NCBI GenBank assembly: GCA_963627995.1
Contig: CAVGCV010000031.1
Span: 1-18,819 of the forward strand
Direction of reading: 5' to 3'
From: UBA3839 sp963627995
GTDB taxonomy: Bacteria; Bacteroidota; Bacteroidia; Bacteroidales; Bacteroidaceae
Length of the DNA stretch: 18,819 bases
The translations under genes were made by a program, and so were the position numbers. The notes beneath the pieces were generated by a model, which was given only the letters and a program-made list of their open reading frames with translations, made no database searches and was not told the origin of the DNA. This document shows, piece by piece, positions 1 to 6,531 of the stretch (its first letter is position 1; each line of letters opens with the position of its first letter).

Positions 1-5
1 CGGAG

Positions 6-50
6 AAAAACAATTTCGTCCGCAGAGGAAAAAGTTTTTCTCTGCGGACG
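6..50 (-). terminator. Second terminator-like hairpin, downstream of the operon
   Basis: A perfect 11-bp inverted repeat pairs 17-27 with 40-50 (arm CGTCCGCAGAG), and an A-rich/T-rich core allows a few further pairs inside. Read on the minus strand, the stem is followed by AAATTG and then a run of five T at 10-6. The T run starts six bases after the stem, so this is a weaker match to an intrinsic terminator than the one at 190-226. It could be a back-up terminator for the rplQ operon, the terminator of a small transcript, or part of the leader of the next gene beyond the left edge. Confidence 0.5.
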
Positions 51-189
51 TCTTCCGGCCGTGCGAAAGTGTTCAGCCTTTCACATTCCGGCACGTTTTA
101 ATGCACAGCGGCGATCCCGGAGCCGGACGACGGGGCACGCGCCGGAACGGACCGCATCCGCACCGCGCCCACGCCGGGACGGACTACGG
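51..189. other. Non-coding gap between two terminator-like hairpins
   Basis: This GC-rich stretch separates the two hairpins downstream of rplQ. Short open frames cross it but none has a recognisable protein sequence. I see no TAnnTTTG promoter box on the minus strand and no tRNA-like fold. Best described as an intergenic spacer with no supported feature. Confidence 0.5.
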
Positions 190-226
190 AAAAAGCGGCT
201 GCGCCACGGTTGGGCGCAGCCGCTTT
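190..226 (-). terminator. Rho-independent terminator of the ribosomal operon
   Basis: A perfect 14-bp inverted repeat pairs 192-205 with 213-226 around a 7-nt loop (206-212). On the minus strand the GC-rich stem (GCGGCTGCGCC core) runs into five consecutive T at 194-190. It lies about 24 nt after the rplQ stop codon, where the operon should end. Stem, loop and T-tract make this a textbook intrinsic terminator. Confidence 0.9.
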
Positions 227-249
227 CGGCATTGCTGTAAAAGTAAAAG

Positions 250-756
250 TTATTCTGCCTTTGCTTCCTCGGCCACCTCGGCAGGTGCCTCGTCCTTGGC
301 CTCGGCAGCCGGCTCCTCGGCTGCGCCGCCGGCCTTGGGCGCGGACTTGCGGGAACGGCGCGTGCGCGTCTTCTTCACAGGGTCCTTGGCCATGTTCTCG
401 TCGAAATCGACCAGCTCGATGAAGGCCATGTCGGCGGCGTCGGACTGGCGCTTGCCCAGCTTGATGATGCGGGTGTAGCCGCCGGGGCGGTCGGCGACCT
501 TCGCTGCGACCCCTCCGAACAGCTCCGTGATGGCATACTTGTTCTGGAGGTAGCTGAAGACGACACGGCGGGAGGCGGTGGTGTCGTCCTTGGACTTTGT
601 GATCAGCGGCTCAACATACTTGCGGAGTGCCTTCGCTTTCTGAAGCGTCGTCGTAATGCGCTTGTGCATGATCAGCGAAATCGCCATGTTGGCCAGCATG
701 GCCGCGCGGTGCGAGGCCTTGCGGCCGAGATGATTGAATTTCTTATTGTGTCTCAT
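250..756 (-). CDS. rplQ: 50S ribosomal protein L17 (bL17)
   Basis: L17 binds 23S rRNA of the large subunit near the exit-tunnel side. The core covers about residues 1-122 and starts with the family signature MRHNKKFNHLGR, followed by the RxAMLANMA and RITTTLQKAK segments and the PGGYTRIIKL motif near residue 91. The protein has 168 residues against 127 in E. coli. The excess is a C-terminal tail: basic at about 124-141, then an alanine/glutamate-rich low-complexity stretch at 142-168. Extended L17 tails occur in Bacteroidota (recollection, not checked). It is the last gene of the operon, 8 bp after rpoA as in most bacteria, and is followed by a strong terminator. The start is fixed by the conserved N-terminus. 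Confidence 0.98.
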   Translation of the reverse strand: MRHNKKFNHLGRKASHRAAMLANMAISLIMHKRITTTLQKAKALRKYVEPLITKSKDDTTASRRVVFSYLQNKYAITELFGGVAAKVADRPGGYTRIIKLGKRQSDAADMAFIELVDFDENMAKDPVKKTRTRRSRKSAPKAGGAAEEPAAEAKDEAPAEVAEEAKAE

Positions 757-764
757 CGCGTTTT

Positions 765-1757
765 TTAATCTTTGTCTAATTTATACTTGGAAATGTCCGT
801 TCCGAACTGGAGGTTCAGGCTCTCCAGCAGGTCGTCGAGCTCGGTGAGCGACTTCTTGCCGAAGTTGCGGAACTTCAGGAGGTCTGTCTTGTTGAATTGT
901 ACCAAATCGCCGAGGGTCTCCACGTCGGCCGCCTTCAGGCAGTTGAGCGCGCGGACGGAGAGCTCCATGTCGACGAGCTTCGTCTTGAGCAGCTGGCGCA
1001 TGCGCAACACTTCCTCGTCGAACTCCTCATTGTTGTCGAAATCATTGTCCTCCAGCGTGATTTTCTCGTCGGAGAAGAGCATGAAGTGGTAAATCAGGAT
1101 TTTCGCCGCCTCCTTCAGGGCATCCTTCGGCTGTACGGAGCCGTCGGTGGTGATTTCGAGGGTCAGCTTCTCGTAGTCGGTCTTCTGCTGCACGCGGTAG
1201 TTGTCGACTGCGAACTTGACGTTGCGGATGGGTGTGTAGATGGAGTCGATGGCGAGCTGGTTGATTTCCTTGCAGTACTCGCGGTTCTCGTCTGCCGGGA
1301 CATAGCCGCGCCCCTTGTTGATGGTCAGCTCGATCTCCATGGTCGCCTTCGGGTCCAAATGACAAATCACAAGGTCAGGATTTAACACTCCAAATCCATT
1401 GAGATGCTTACTGATATCCCCAGCCTTGAACTCGGTGGAATTCTCGATGGTCATCGACACCTTCTCGCTGTCGTTGTCATCGATGACCTGCTTGAACCTG
1501 ACTTGCTTCAGGTTCAAGATAATGTTGGTGACATCTTCCTTCACGCCGGGAATGGTGGCGAACTCGTGTTCCACGCCCGCGATGCGGACGGTGTTGATGG
1601 CATAGCCCTCGAGCGAGGAAAGGAGTATGCGGCGTAGCGCATTGCCGACGGTGATTCCGAAGCCGGGCTCCAGGGGGCGGAACTCGAACTTGCCGAACTT
1701 GTCGTCGGTTTCCAACATTATGACTTTTTCTGGTTTTTGAAATGCTAATACCGCCAT
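765..1757 (-). CDS. rpoA: DNA-directed RNA polymerase subunit alpha
   Basis: The alpha dimer nucleates RNA polymerase assembly, and its C-terminal domain contacts DNA and activators. It has 330 residues (329 in E. coli). The N-terminal domain, about 1-235, shows the assembly motif FEFRPLEPGFGITVGNALRR near residue 25. An acidic linker (FDNNEEFDEE) leads to the C-terminal domain from about 255, with LSVRALNCLKAADVETLGDL and FGKKSLTELDDLL. R269 and N272 match the E. coli DNA-contact residues R265 and N268, so UP-element recognition is probably retained. It sits 9 bp after rpsD and 8 bp before rplQ. The start at MAVLAFQKP is preceded by A-rich sequence without a Shine-Dalgarno. A stretch near 1350-1440 looks richer in A/T than the rest of the gene. 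Confidence 0.99.
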   Translation of the reverse strand: MAVLAFQKPEKVIMLETDDKFGKFEFRPLEPGFGITVGNALRRILLSSLEGYAINTVRIAGVEHEFATIPGVKEDVTNIILNLKQVRFKQVIDDNDSEKVSMTIENSTEFKAGDISKHLNGFGVLNPDLVICHLDPKATMEIELTINKGRGYVPADENREYCKEINQLAIDSIYTPIRNVKFAVDNYRVQQKTDYEKLTLEITTDGSVQPKDALKEAAKILIYHFMLFSDEKITLEDNDFDNNEEFDEEVLRMRQLLKTKLVDMELSVRALNCLKAADVETLGDLVQFNKTDLLKFRNFGKKSLTELDDLLESLNLQFGTDISKYKLDKD

Positions 1758-1766
1758 TGCTAATGT

Positions 1767-2372
1767 TTATTTAGAGTACAACTCGACAATCATCTGCTCC
1801 TTGATGTTCTCGGGGATGTCGGCGCGCTCGGGCAGGTGGAGGAGCTTTCCGCCCTTCACGCTCTCGTCCCACTCGATCCAAGGATATTTGCTGTGGTTGA
1901 AACCAGCCAGAGCAGCTTCGATAACCTCAAGAGACTTTGCTTTTTCGCGGACAGCGACCACCTGGCCCGGCTTGACGGAGAAGGAGGCGATGTTCACGAC
2001 GCGTCCGTCCACCGTGATGTGCTTGTGGCTCACGAGCTGGCGGGCAGCGGCGCGCGTGGGGGCTATGCCGAGGCGATAGACCACGTTGTCGAGGCGCGCC
2101 TCAAGCAGCTGGAGGAGCACCTCGCCCGTCTTGCCGTCCTTGGACGCGGCCTTCTCGAAGAGGTTGCGGAACTGGCGCTCAAGGACGCCGTAGGTGTATT
2201 TCGCCTTCTGCTTCTCTGCGAGCATGAGGCCGTACTCTGAAATCTTTCTGCGGCGGTTGTTTCCGTGCTGTCCCGCAGGGTAGTTGCGCTTGGAGAGCAC
2301 CTTGTCCGGGCCGAAAATGGCTTCGCCGAAACGGCGGGAGATTCTTGACTTGGGGCCGATATATCTTGCCAT
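1767..2372 (-). CDS. rpsD: 30S ribosomal protein S4 (uS4), zinc-free form
   Basis: S4 is a primary assembly protein that binds the 5' domain of 16S rRNA and, in several bacteria, represses its own mRNA. It has 201 residues (206 in E. coli). The N-terminus MARYIGPKSR is followed by the AGQHG motif near residue 33 and the S4 RNA-binding domain at about 90-150 (LEARLDNVVYRLG, then HITVDGRVVNI). The N-terminal region contains no cysteine, so this is the C-minus form lacking the zinc knuckle of some S4 proteins. The gene follows rpsK after a 100-bp gap, unusually wide here, which holds a probable RNA structure (see 2394-2455). The start has A-rich sequence upstream and no Shine-Dalgarno. Confidence 0.98.
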   Translation of the reverse strand: MARYIGPKSRISRRFGEAIFGPDKVLSKRNYPAGQHGNNRRRKISEYGLMLAEKQKAKYTYGVLERQFRNLFEKAASKDGKTGEVLLQLLEARLDNVVYRLGIAPTRAAARQLVSHKHITVDGRVVNIASFSVKPGQVVAVREKAKSLEVIEAALAGFNHSKYPWIEWDESVKGGKLLHLPERADIPENIKEQMIVELYSK

Positions 2373-2393
2373 GTTTGTTTGTTTTTATGGTAT

Positions 2394-2455
2394 GCCACTC
2401 CGATTGCAGCCGCGACCGTAGAAAGGAAAGATACAGTCAAAAAAAGCGGAATGGC
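2394..2455 (-). promoter_or_regulatory. Structured RNA leader upstream of rpsD
   Basis: The 100-bp rpsK-rpsD gap folds on the minus strand into an outer 9-bp stem pairing 2447-2455 with 2394-2402 (one U-G wobble). It encloses an inner 7-bp stem pairing 2432-2438 with 2414-2420 (one wobble) around an 11-nt pyrimidine-rich loop. A competing 6-bp pairing, 2453-2458 with 2406-2411 (GCAGCC/GGCTGC), overlaps the outer stem. The structure ends 21 nt before the rpsD start, followed by A-rich unpaired sequence. S4 autoregulation through its mRNA is established in E. coli and B. subtilis, so an S4-binding leader is the natural inference. The pairings are seen; the function is not shown. Confidence 0.55.
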
Positions 2456-2472
2456 TGCCTAAGATGGAAATA

Positions 2473-2862
2473 TTATACTCTTCTTCTCTTTGGTGGACGG
2501 CATCCGTTGTGCGGCAGTGGAGTGACGTCGATGATTTCGGTTACTTCGATGCCCGCGCCGTGGACGCCGCGGATGGCGGACTCGCGACCGTTGCCCGGCC
2601 CCTTGACGTAGGCGACGACCTTGCGCAGGCCGAGGTCGTAGGCGACCTTCGCGCAGTCCTGCGCGGCCATCTGCGCTGCATAGGGCGTGTTCTTCTTGGA
2701 GCCGCGGAAGCCCATCTTGCCGGCGGAAGACCAGGAGATGGCCTGTCCCTCGCTGTTAGCCAAAGTAACAATGATATTGTTGAACGACGAGTGGACGTGG
2801 AGCTGCCCCTGCGCGTCAACCTTGACATTCCTCTTCTTTGCAGAAGTTGTTTTCTTTGCCAT
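2473..2862 (-). CDS. rpsK: 30S ribosomal protein S11 (uS11)
   Basis: S11 lies on the platform of the small subunit and helps shape the mRNA-rRNA interaction region at the E site. It has 129 residues, the same as E. coli. A lysine-rich N-terminus (about 1-14) precedes the family core: VHSSFNNIIVTL near 23-34, SAGKMGFRGSKKNTPYAAQ near 46-64, and the C-terminal HNGCRPPKRRRV. The Asn-Gly in that last motif is the isoaspartate site described in E. coli S11. It follows rpsM after 9 bp and is followed by the long structured gap before rpsD. No Shine-Dalgarno is visible upstream, only A/T-rich sequence. Confidence 0.98.
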   Translation of the reverse strand: MAKKTTSAKKRNVKVDAQGQLHVHSSFNNIIVTLANSEGQAISWSSAGKMGFRGSKKNTPYAAQMAAQDCAKVAYDLGLRKVVAYVKGPGNGRESAIRGVHGAGIEVTEIIDVTPLPHNGCRPPKRRRV

Positions 2863-2871
2863 ATACGATTA

Positions 2872-3252
2872 TTATTTAGTAGCTTTTTTCTTGTTTGCAA
2901 CAGTCTTCTTCTTTCCCTTGCGGGTGCGCGCGTTGTTCTTCGTGCTCTGTCCGCGGACAGGAAGACCCAGGCGGTGGCGGATGCCACGGTAGCAGCCGAT
3001 GTCCATCAGGCGCTTGATGTTGAGCTGGATTTCCGAACGGAGGTCGCCTTCCACCTTGTACTCGGCGCCGATGACCTCGCGAATCTTGCCGGCCTGGTCG
3101 TCGGTCCAATCCTTCACTTTAATGCCCTTATCCACGCCGGCCTTTGCCAAAATCTTACCAGCGCTGCTGCGTCCGATGCCAAAGATGTAGGTCAACGCAA
3201 TTTCGCCTCTCTTGTTCTGTGGGAGGTCGACACCAACAATTCTTATTGCCAT
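2872..3252 (-). CDS. rpsM: 30S ribosomal protein S13 (uS13)
   Basis: S13 sits in the head of the small subunit and contacts the large subunit and P-site tRNA. It has 126 residues (118 in E. coli). The start MAIRIVGVDLPQNKRGEIAL is typical. It is followed by the helix-hairpin segment YIFGIGRSSAGKIL, the GCYRGIRHRLGLPVRGQSTKNNARTRKG rRNA-binding block (about 86-113), and a lysine-rich tail that projects toward tRNA. It begins 31 bp after rpmJ and ends 9 bp before rpsK, the standard alpha-cluster order. Confidence 0.98.
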   Translation of the reverse strand: MAIRIVGVDLPQNKRGEIALTYIFGIGRSSAGKILAKAGVDKGIKVKDWTDDQAGKIREVIGAEYKVEGDLRSEIQLNIKRLMDIGCYRGIRHRLGLPVRGQSTKNNARTRKGKKKTVANKKKATK

Positions 3253-3283
3253 ATCTTGATTGTTTTTTTAGCTAATCCAAGAA

Positions 3284-3400
3284 TTACCCCTGACGAGTCT
3301 TGTACTTGGGGTTCTTCTTATTAATCACGAACAAGCGTCCTTTGCGCCTTACGATGACGCTATCCGGGGTACGCTTCTTTAAAGATGCTCTTGTTTTCAT
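3284..3400 (-). CDS. rpmJ: 50S ribosomal protein L36 (bL36), cysteine-free form
   Basis: This 38-residue gene is easily missed because it is so short. The translation starts MKTRASLKKRTPDSVIVRR and ends PKYKTRQG, which aligns end to end with L36 (38 residues in E. coli). Canonical L36 holds one zinc through Cys11, Cys14, Cys27 and His33. Here those positions are Thr11, Ser14, Asn27 and Tyr33, so all four ligands are lost and this is a zinc-independent form. L36 packs against 23S rRNA in the large subunit. The gene sits between infA (46-bp gap) and rpsM (31-bp gap), the usual infA-rpmJ-rpsM order. The start is preceded by A-rich sequence. Confidence 0.97.
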   Translation of the reverse strand: MKTRASLKKRTPDSVIVRRKGRLFVINKKNPKYKTRQG

Positions 3401-3446
3401 ATATTTTTCTTTTTAATTTCTTTTGTGGGACAAATGGGCAGGAGGC

Positions 3447-3665
3447 CTACTTGTAGCGGAATACGATGCGTCCTTTCGACAGGTCGTAGGGGGACATCTC
3501 CACCCGGATTTTGTCGCCCGGGAGGATCTTGATGTAGTGCATCCGCATCTTTCCGGAGATGTGGGCGATGATTTCGTGTCCGTTCTCCAGCTCGACCCTG
3601 AACATGGCATTCGACAATGCCTCTACGATGGTTCCGTCTTGCTCAATTGCTGACTGCTTGGCCAT
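3447..3665 (-). CDS. infA: Translation initiation factor IF-1
   Basis: IF-1 occupies the ribosomal A site during initiation and helps IF-2 and IF-3 select initiator tRNA. It has 72 residues, the standard bacterial length, and consists of one S1-type OB fold. Diagnostic segments are MAKQSAIEQDGTIVEALSN, FRVELENGHEIIAHISGKMR and the C-terminal SPYDLSKGRIVFRYK. It lies 6 bp after map and 46 bp before rpmJ. The linkage map-infA-rpmJ-rpsM is common in Bacteroidota and Firmicutes, whereas E. coli infA is elsewhere. The N-terminus fixes the start. Confidence 0.99.
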   Translation of the reverse strand: MAKQSAIEQDGTIVEALSNAMFRVELENGHEIIAHISGKMRMHYIKILPGDKIRVEMSPYDLSKGRIVFRYK

Positions 3666-3671
3666 ATCAAA

Positions 3672-4469
3672 TCAGATGAATTTTTCTCCTAATACGTTCT
3701 TTATCTCGTCGAAAGACGAAAGGATGTCGGCTTGTCCCTTCCGCACGCAGACGGAGTGCTCGTAGTGCGCGGCCGGCTTCCTGTCGCGGGTGACGATGCC
3801 CCAATGGTCCTCCTGCATGTAGATGTCCTTCGTTCCCATGGTGATCATCGGCTCGATGGCAATGCAAAGGCCGCTCTTCAGGAGGAGGCCATTGCCACGG
3901 CGGCCATAGTTGGGGACTTGCGGATCCTCGTGCATCTCATGGCCAACGCCGTGCCCCACGAACTCCCGGACCACGCCGTATCCATGGCGCTCGCAATGCT
4001 CCTGCACCGCATTGGAGATGTCGCCCAGCCGGTGTCCGGCAACCGCCTGCCCGATGCCCTTGTAGAGGGCCTGCTTCGTCGTCACCAAAAGGTTTTTCAC
4101 GTCTTCTGAAATGTCGCCGACCGGGAAGGTGTAGCAAGAGTCCCCGCAGAATCCGTGGAGCCTTGTCCCGCAGTCGATGGACACGATGTCGCCCTCTTGC
4201 AGGGGTTCGTCGCAGGGGACGCCATGCACCACCTGGTGGTTCACGGAAGTGCAGATGCTGGCAGGAAAAGGTTCGCCATTCGGATTCGGGAAGCCCTTGA
4301 ACGTGGGCTCGGCCCCGTGGTCGCGAATGAACTCCTCCGCTACGCCGTCAAGCTCGCGTGTCGTCACGCCGGGCTTGATGCGTTTCGCGAGCTCCGCAAG
4401 CGTCTTTCCCACAAGCAGGTTCGCCTCGCGCAGGAGTTCGACCTCTTCGTCTGTCTTGAGATAAATCAT
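3672..4469 (-). CDS. map: Methionine aminopeptidase, type I
   Basis: This cytosolic metalloenzyme removes the initiator methionine from nascent proteins with a small second residue. It has 265 residues (264 in E. coli) in the pita-bread fold. The five metal ligands are all visible: D99 and D110 (in VSIDCG and FCGDSCY), H173 (VGHGVGHEMHEDPQVPN), E206 (CIAIEPMI) and E237 (HYEHSV). H82 (VNHQVVHGVP) and H180 match the substrate-binding and catalytic histidines of the E. coli enzyme. There is no extra N-terminal zinc-finger domain, consistent with type Ia. It follows secY after 9 bp and precedes infA by 6 bp, so it is co-transcribed with the translation machinery whose products it processes. Confidence 0.98.
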   Translation of the reverse strand: MIYLKTDEEVELLREANLLVGKTLAELAKRIKPGVTTRELDGVAEEFIRDHGAEPTFKGFPNPNGEPFPASICTSVNHQVVHGVPCDEPLQEGDIVSIDCGTRLHGFCGDSCYTFPVGDISEDVKNLLVTTKQALYKGIGQAVAGHRLGDISNAVQEHCERHGYGVVREFVGHGVGHEMHEDPQVPNYGRRGNGLLLKSGLCIAIEPMITMGTKDIYMQEDHWGIVTRDRKPAAHYEHSVCVRKGQADILSSFDEIKNVLGEKFI

Positions 4470-4478
4470 TCTCTTCTA

Positions 4479-5852
4479 TCAATAGGCCCTGTTTGCATGC
4501 GCGCCGCGAACACGCCCCTTGTCAAGGAGGCCGTCGTAATGGCGCATCAACAGGTGGCTCTCTATCTGCTGGAGCGTGTCGAGCACGACACCCACCATAA
4601 TCAGCAAGGATGTTCCGCCAAAGAACTGGGCAAATTCGCGCTGAACGCCAAAGATGTCGGCGAAAGCCGGCATGATGGCGATCAAGGCGAGGAACAGGGA
4701 GCCCGGCAAGGTGATGCGCGACATGATTTTGTCGATAAACTCAGCCGTGTTCTTTCCGGGCTTCACGCCAGGGATAAATCCGTTGTTGCGCTTCATGTCC
4801 TCTGCCATCTGGGTCGGGTTGATGGTGATGGCCGTGTAGAGGTACGTGAAAAGGACAATCAATGTGGCGAAAATCAGGTTGTAGAGCCATGTCGTGTTGT
4901 CGATGAGCTGGCTCATGAACGGGCTCAGCTTTCCTCCCGACACATATCCTGCGACCGTGACCGGAATGAACATGATGGCCTGGGCAAAAATGATGGGCAT
5001 CACGTTCGCGGCGTAGGGCTTGAGGGGAATGTACTGGCGTGCGCCGCCGTACTGGCGGTTCCCGACAACACGCTTGGCGTATTGCACCGGCACGCGGCGG
5101 GTTCCCTGCACAAGGAGAATCGCGGCAGCGATGACGGCGAGCAGGATGATGATTTCAACGAGGAACACGACCAGGCCGCCCTGTCCGGGCGACGTGAAGC
5201 GGGTGGTCAGTTCCTGGATGAACGCCTGCGGCAGACGTGCGATGATGCCGATCATGATGATGAGCGACACGCCGTTGCCAATGCCTTTGTCGGTGATTCT
5301 CTCGCCGAGCCACAGGATGAACATGCTTCCCGCCGCGAGGATGATGGTCGACGTGATGAAGAATGTGGTCCAGTCGAGGCTCGAATAGATGGCCGTGCCG
5401 TTCGTCTGCATCCTAAGATTAACAAGGAAAGAGGGCGCCTGGAACAAAAGAATAACCACCGTCAGGTAGCGGGTGTATTGATTCATTTTGCGGCGGCCGC
5501 TCTCGCCTTCTCTCTGCATTTTTTGGAAATAGGGAACGGCAAGCCCCAACAGCTGCATGACAATCGACGCAGAGATGTAGGGCATGATTCCCAATGCAAA
5601 GATTGAAGCCTTAGAGAAAGCACCACCTGAGAACATATCAAGAAGAGACATCAGGCCGCCTTCCGTCTGGTTGCGCAGTCCCTGCAAGGCGTCGGTATCG
5701 ACGCCCGGAAGGACGATGTAGGAGCCAAAACGATAGACGGCTGCAAACATCAGGGTGATGAGGAGCCGCGTACGCAGGTCCTCAATCTTCCAGATGTTTG
5801 ACAGAGTCTTTACAATCTTGATATTCTTAAGCTTATCGATTGCTTTGCCCAT
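4479..5852 (-). CDS. secY: Protein translocase subunit SecY
   Basis: SecY is the channel-forming subunit of the SecYEG translocon in the inner membrane. It has 457 residues (443 in E. coli). Ten hydrophobic segments are visible at roughly 30-48, 84-107, 129-147, 162-183, 195-211, 227-249, 285-303, 323-342, 380-401 and 415-436. Family motifs include GIMPYISASIVMQLL near 88-102, the GIGNGVSLIIM motif near 190-200 and the cytoplasmic loop RRVPVQYAKR near 252-261. The KPGKNT loop precedes the ninth segment. The gene lies 6 bp after rplO and 9 bp before map, so it shares the ribosomal-protein transcript as in other spc operons. Some stretches, for example around 5590-5650, look richer in A/T than the rest. 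Confidence 0.98.
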   Translation of the reverse strand: MGKAIDKLKNIKIVKTLSNIWKIEDLRTRLLITLMFAAVYRFGSYIVLPGVDTDALQGLRNQTEGGLMSLLDMFSGGAFSKASIFALGIMPYISASIVMQLLGLAVPYFQKMQREGESGRRKMNQYTRYLTVVILLFQAPSFLVNLRMQTNGTAIYSSLDWTTFFITSTIILAAGSMFILWLGERITDKGIGNGVSLIIMIGIIARLPQAFIQELTTRFTSPGQGGLVVFLVEIIILLAVIAAAILLVQGTRRVPVQYAKRVVGNRQYGGARQYIPLKPYAANVMPIIFAQAIMFIPVTVAGYVSGGKLSPFMSQLIDNTTWLYNLIFATLIVLFTYLYTAITINPTQMAEDMKRNNGFIPGVKPGKNTAEFIDKIMSRITLPGSLFLALIAIMPAFADIFGVQREFAQFFGGTSLLIMVGVVLDTLQQIESHLLMRHYDGLLDKGRVRGAHANRAY

Positions 5853-5858
5853 TGCGAC

Positions 5859-6305
5859 TTAGAGTTTTACAGCGTTTCCGCCCTTCTCCTCAATGGCGGC
5901 AATCGCCTTCTGCGAGAATGCGTGCGCCTCTACATCGACCTTGGACGAGAGTTCTCCCTTGGCCAGGATTTTCACCAGCTGCTTCTTATTGACGAAGCCG
6001 GCCTCGATGAGCGTATCAACGCCCACCTTCTCCAGGTTCTTGGCATCAACAAGCTTCTGGATGGTATCAAGGTTGATGGCCTTGTATTCGACGCGGTTGA
6101 TGTTCTTGAAGCCGAACTTGGGAACGCGGCGCTGGAGCGGCATCTGACCGCCCTCGAAGCCAATCTTCTTCTTATAGCCCGACCGAGCCTTTGCGCCCTT
6201 GTGTCCGCGCGTTGCCGTTCGGCCCTTTCCCGAGCCGTAGCCGCGTCCAACACGTTTTTTGTCGTGGGTGGAGCCCTCGGCCGGTTTCAAATTATGTAAT
6301 TCCAT
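5859..6305 (-). CDS. rplO: 50S ribosomal protein L15 (uL15)
   Basis: L15 is a late-assembly protein of the large subunit whose long basic N-terminal arm threads into 23S rRNA. It has 148 residues (144 in E. coli). The arm shows the signature KKRVGRGYGSGKGRTATRGHKGAKARSG at about 17-44, followed by the GFEGGQMPLQRRVPKFGF motif. The C-terminal half is the globular L18e/L15-type domain. It begins 37 bp after rpmD in an A/T-rich gap and ends 6 bp before secY. Confidence 0.98.
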   Translation of the reverse strand: MELHNLKPAEGSTHDKKRVGRGYGSGKGRTATRGHKGAKARSGYKKKIGFEGGQMPLQRRVPKFGFKNINRVEYKAINLDTIQKLVDAKNLEKVGVDTLIEAGFVNKKQLVKILAKGELSSKVDVEAHAFSQKAIAAIEEKGGNAVKL

Positions 6306-6342
6306 TTGTCTCTAAAATTTAAAGTTTTAATCCTTGTGACAC

Positions 6343-6519
6343 TTAATCAACAACCTCAACAAGATGTTGCACCTTACGAATCATGCCGCGCAATGATGGC
6401 GTGTCCTCACGCTCAACGACCTGGTTGATGCGGTGCAAGCCCAGAGAGTCGAGCGTGCTTTTCTGGTCGGCAGGACGATTGTTACGGCTCTTGATCTGCT
6501 TGATTTTTATCGTTGCCAT
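6343..6519 (-). CDS. rpmD: 50S ribosomal protein L30 (uL30)
   Basis: This 58-residue gene is short enough to be overlooked. The translation begins MATIKIKQIKSRNNRPADQK, continues TLDSLGLHRINQVVE and ends GMIRKVQHLVEVVD, matching bacterial L30 (59 residues in E. coli) over its full length, including the conserved ribosomal-protein core LGL-R-N and the final hydrophobic strand. L30 binds 23S rRNA on the outside of the large subunit. It lies 12 bp after rpsE and 37 bp before rplO, exactly where spc operons carry rpmD. A weak purine stretch (AAAAGGA) lies about 7 nt before the start and may help initiation. Confidence 0.97.
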   Translation of the reverse strand: MATIKIKQIKSRNNRPADQKSTLDSLGLHRINQVVEREDTPSLRGMIRKVQHLVEVVD

Positions 6520-6531
6520 ATTACTATCCTT

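Noticed and set aside
101..478. Plus-strand open frame opposite the end of rplQ
   Set aside because: It covers the terminator hairpin and the L17 tail on the opposite strand; the translation is Ser/Ala-rich without any domain.
2464..3324. Plus-strand open frame of 286 codons opposite rpsK and rpsM
   Set aside because: It lies antisense to two conserved ribosomal-protein genes, crosses their gaps and has no recognisable motif.
4155..5606. Plus-strand open frame of 483 codons opposite map and secY
   Set aside because: Same cause: few stop codons arise opposite GC-rich genes. The translation is low in hydrophobic structure and rich in Asp, His and Arg, with no recognisable domain.
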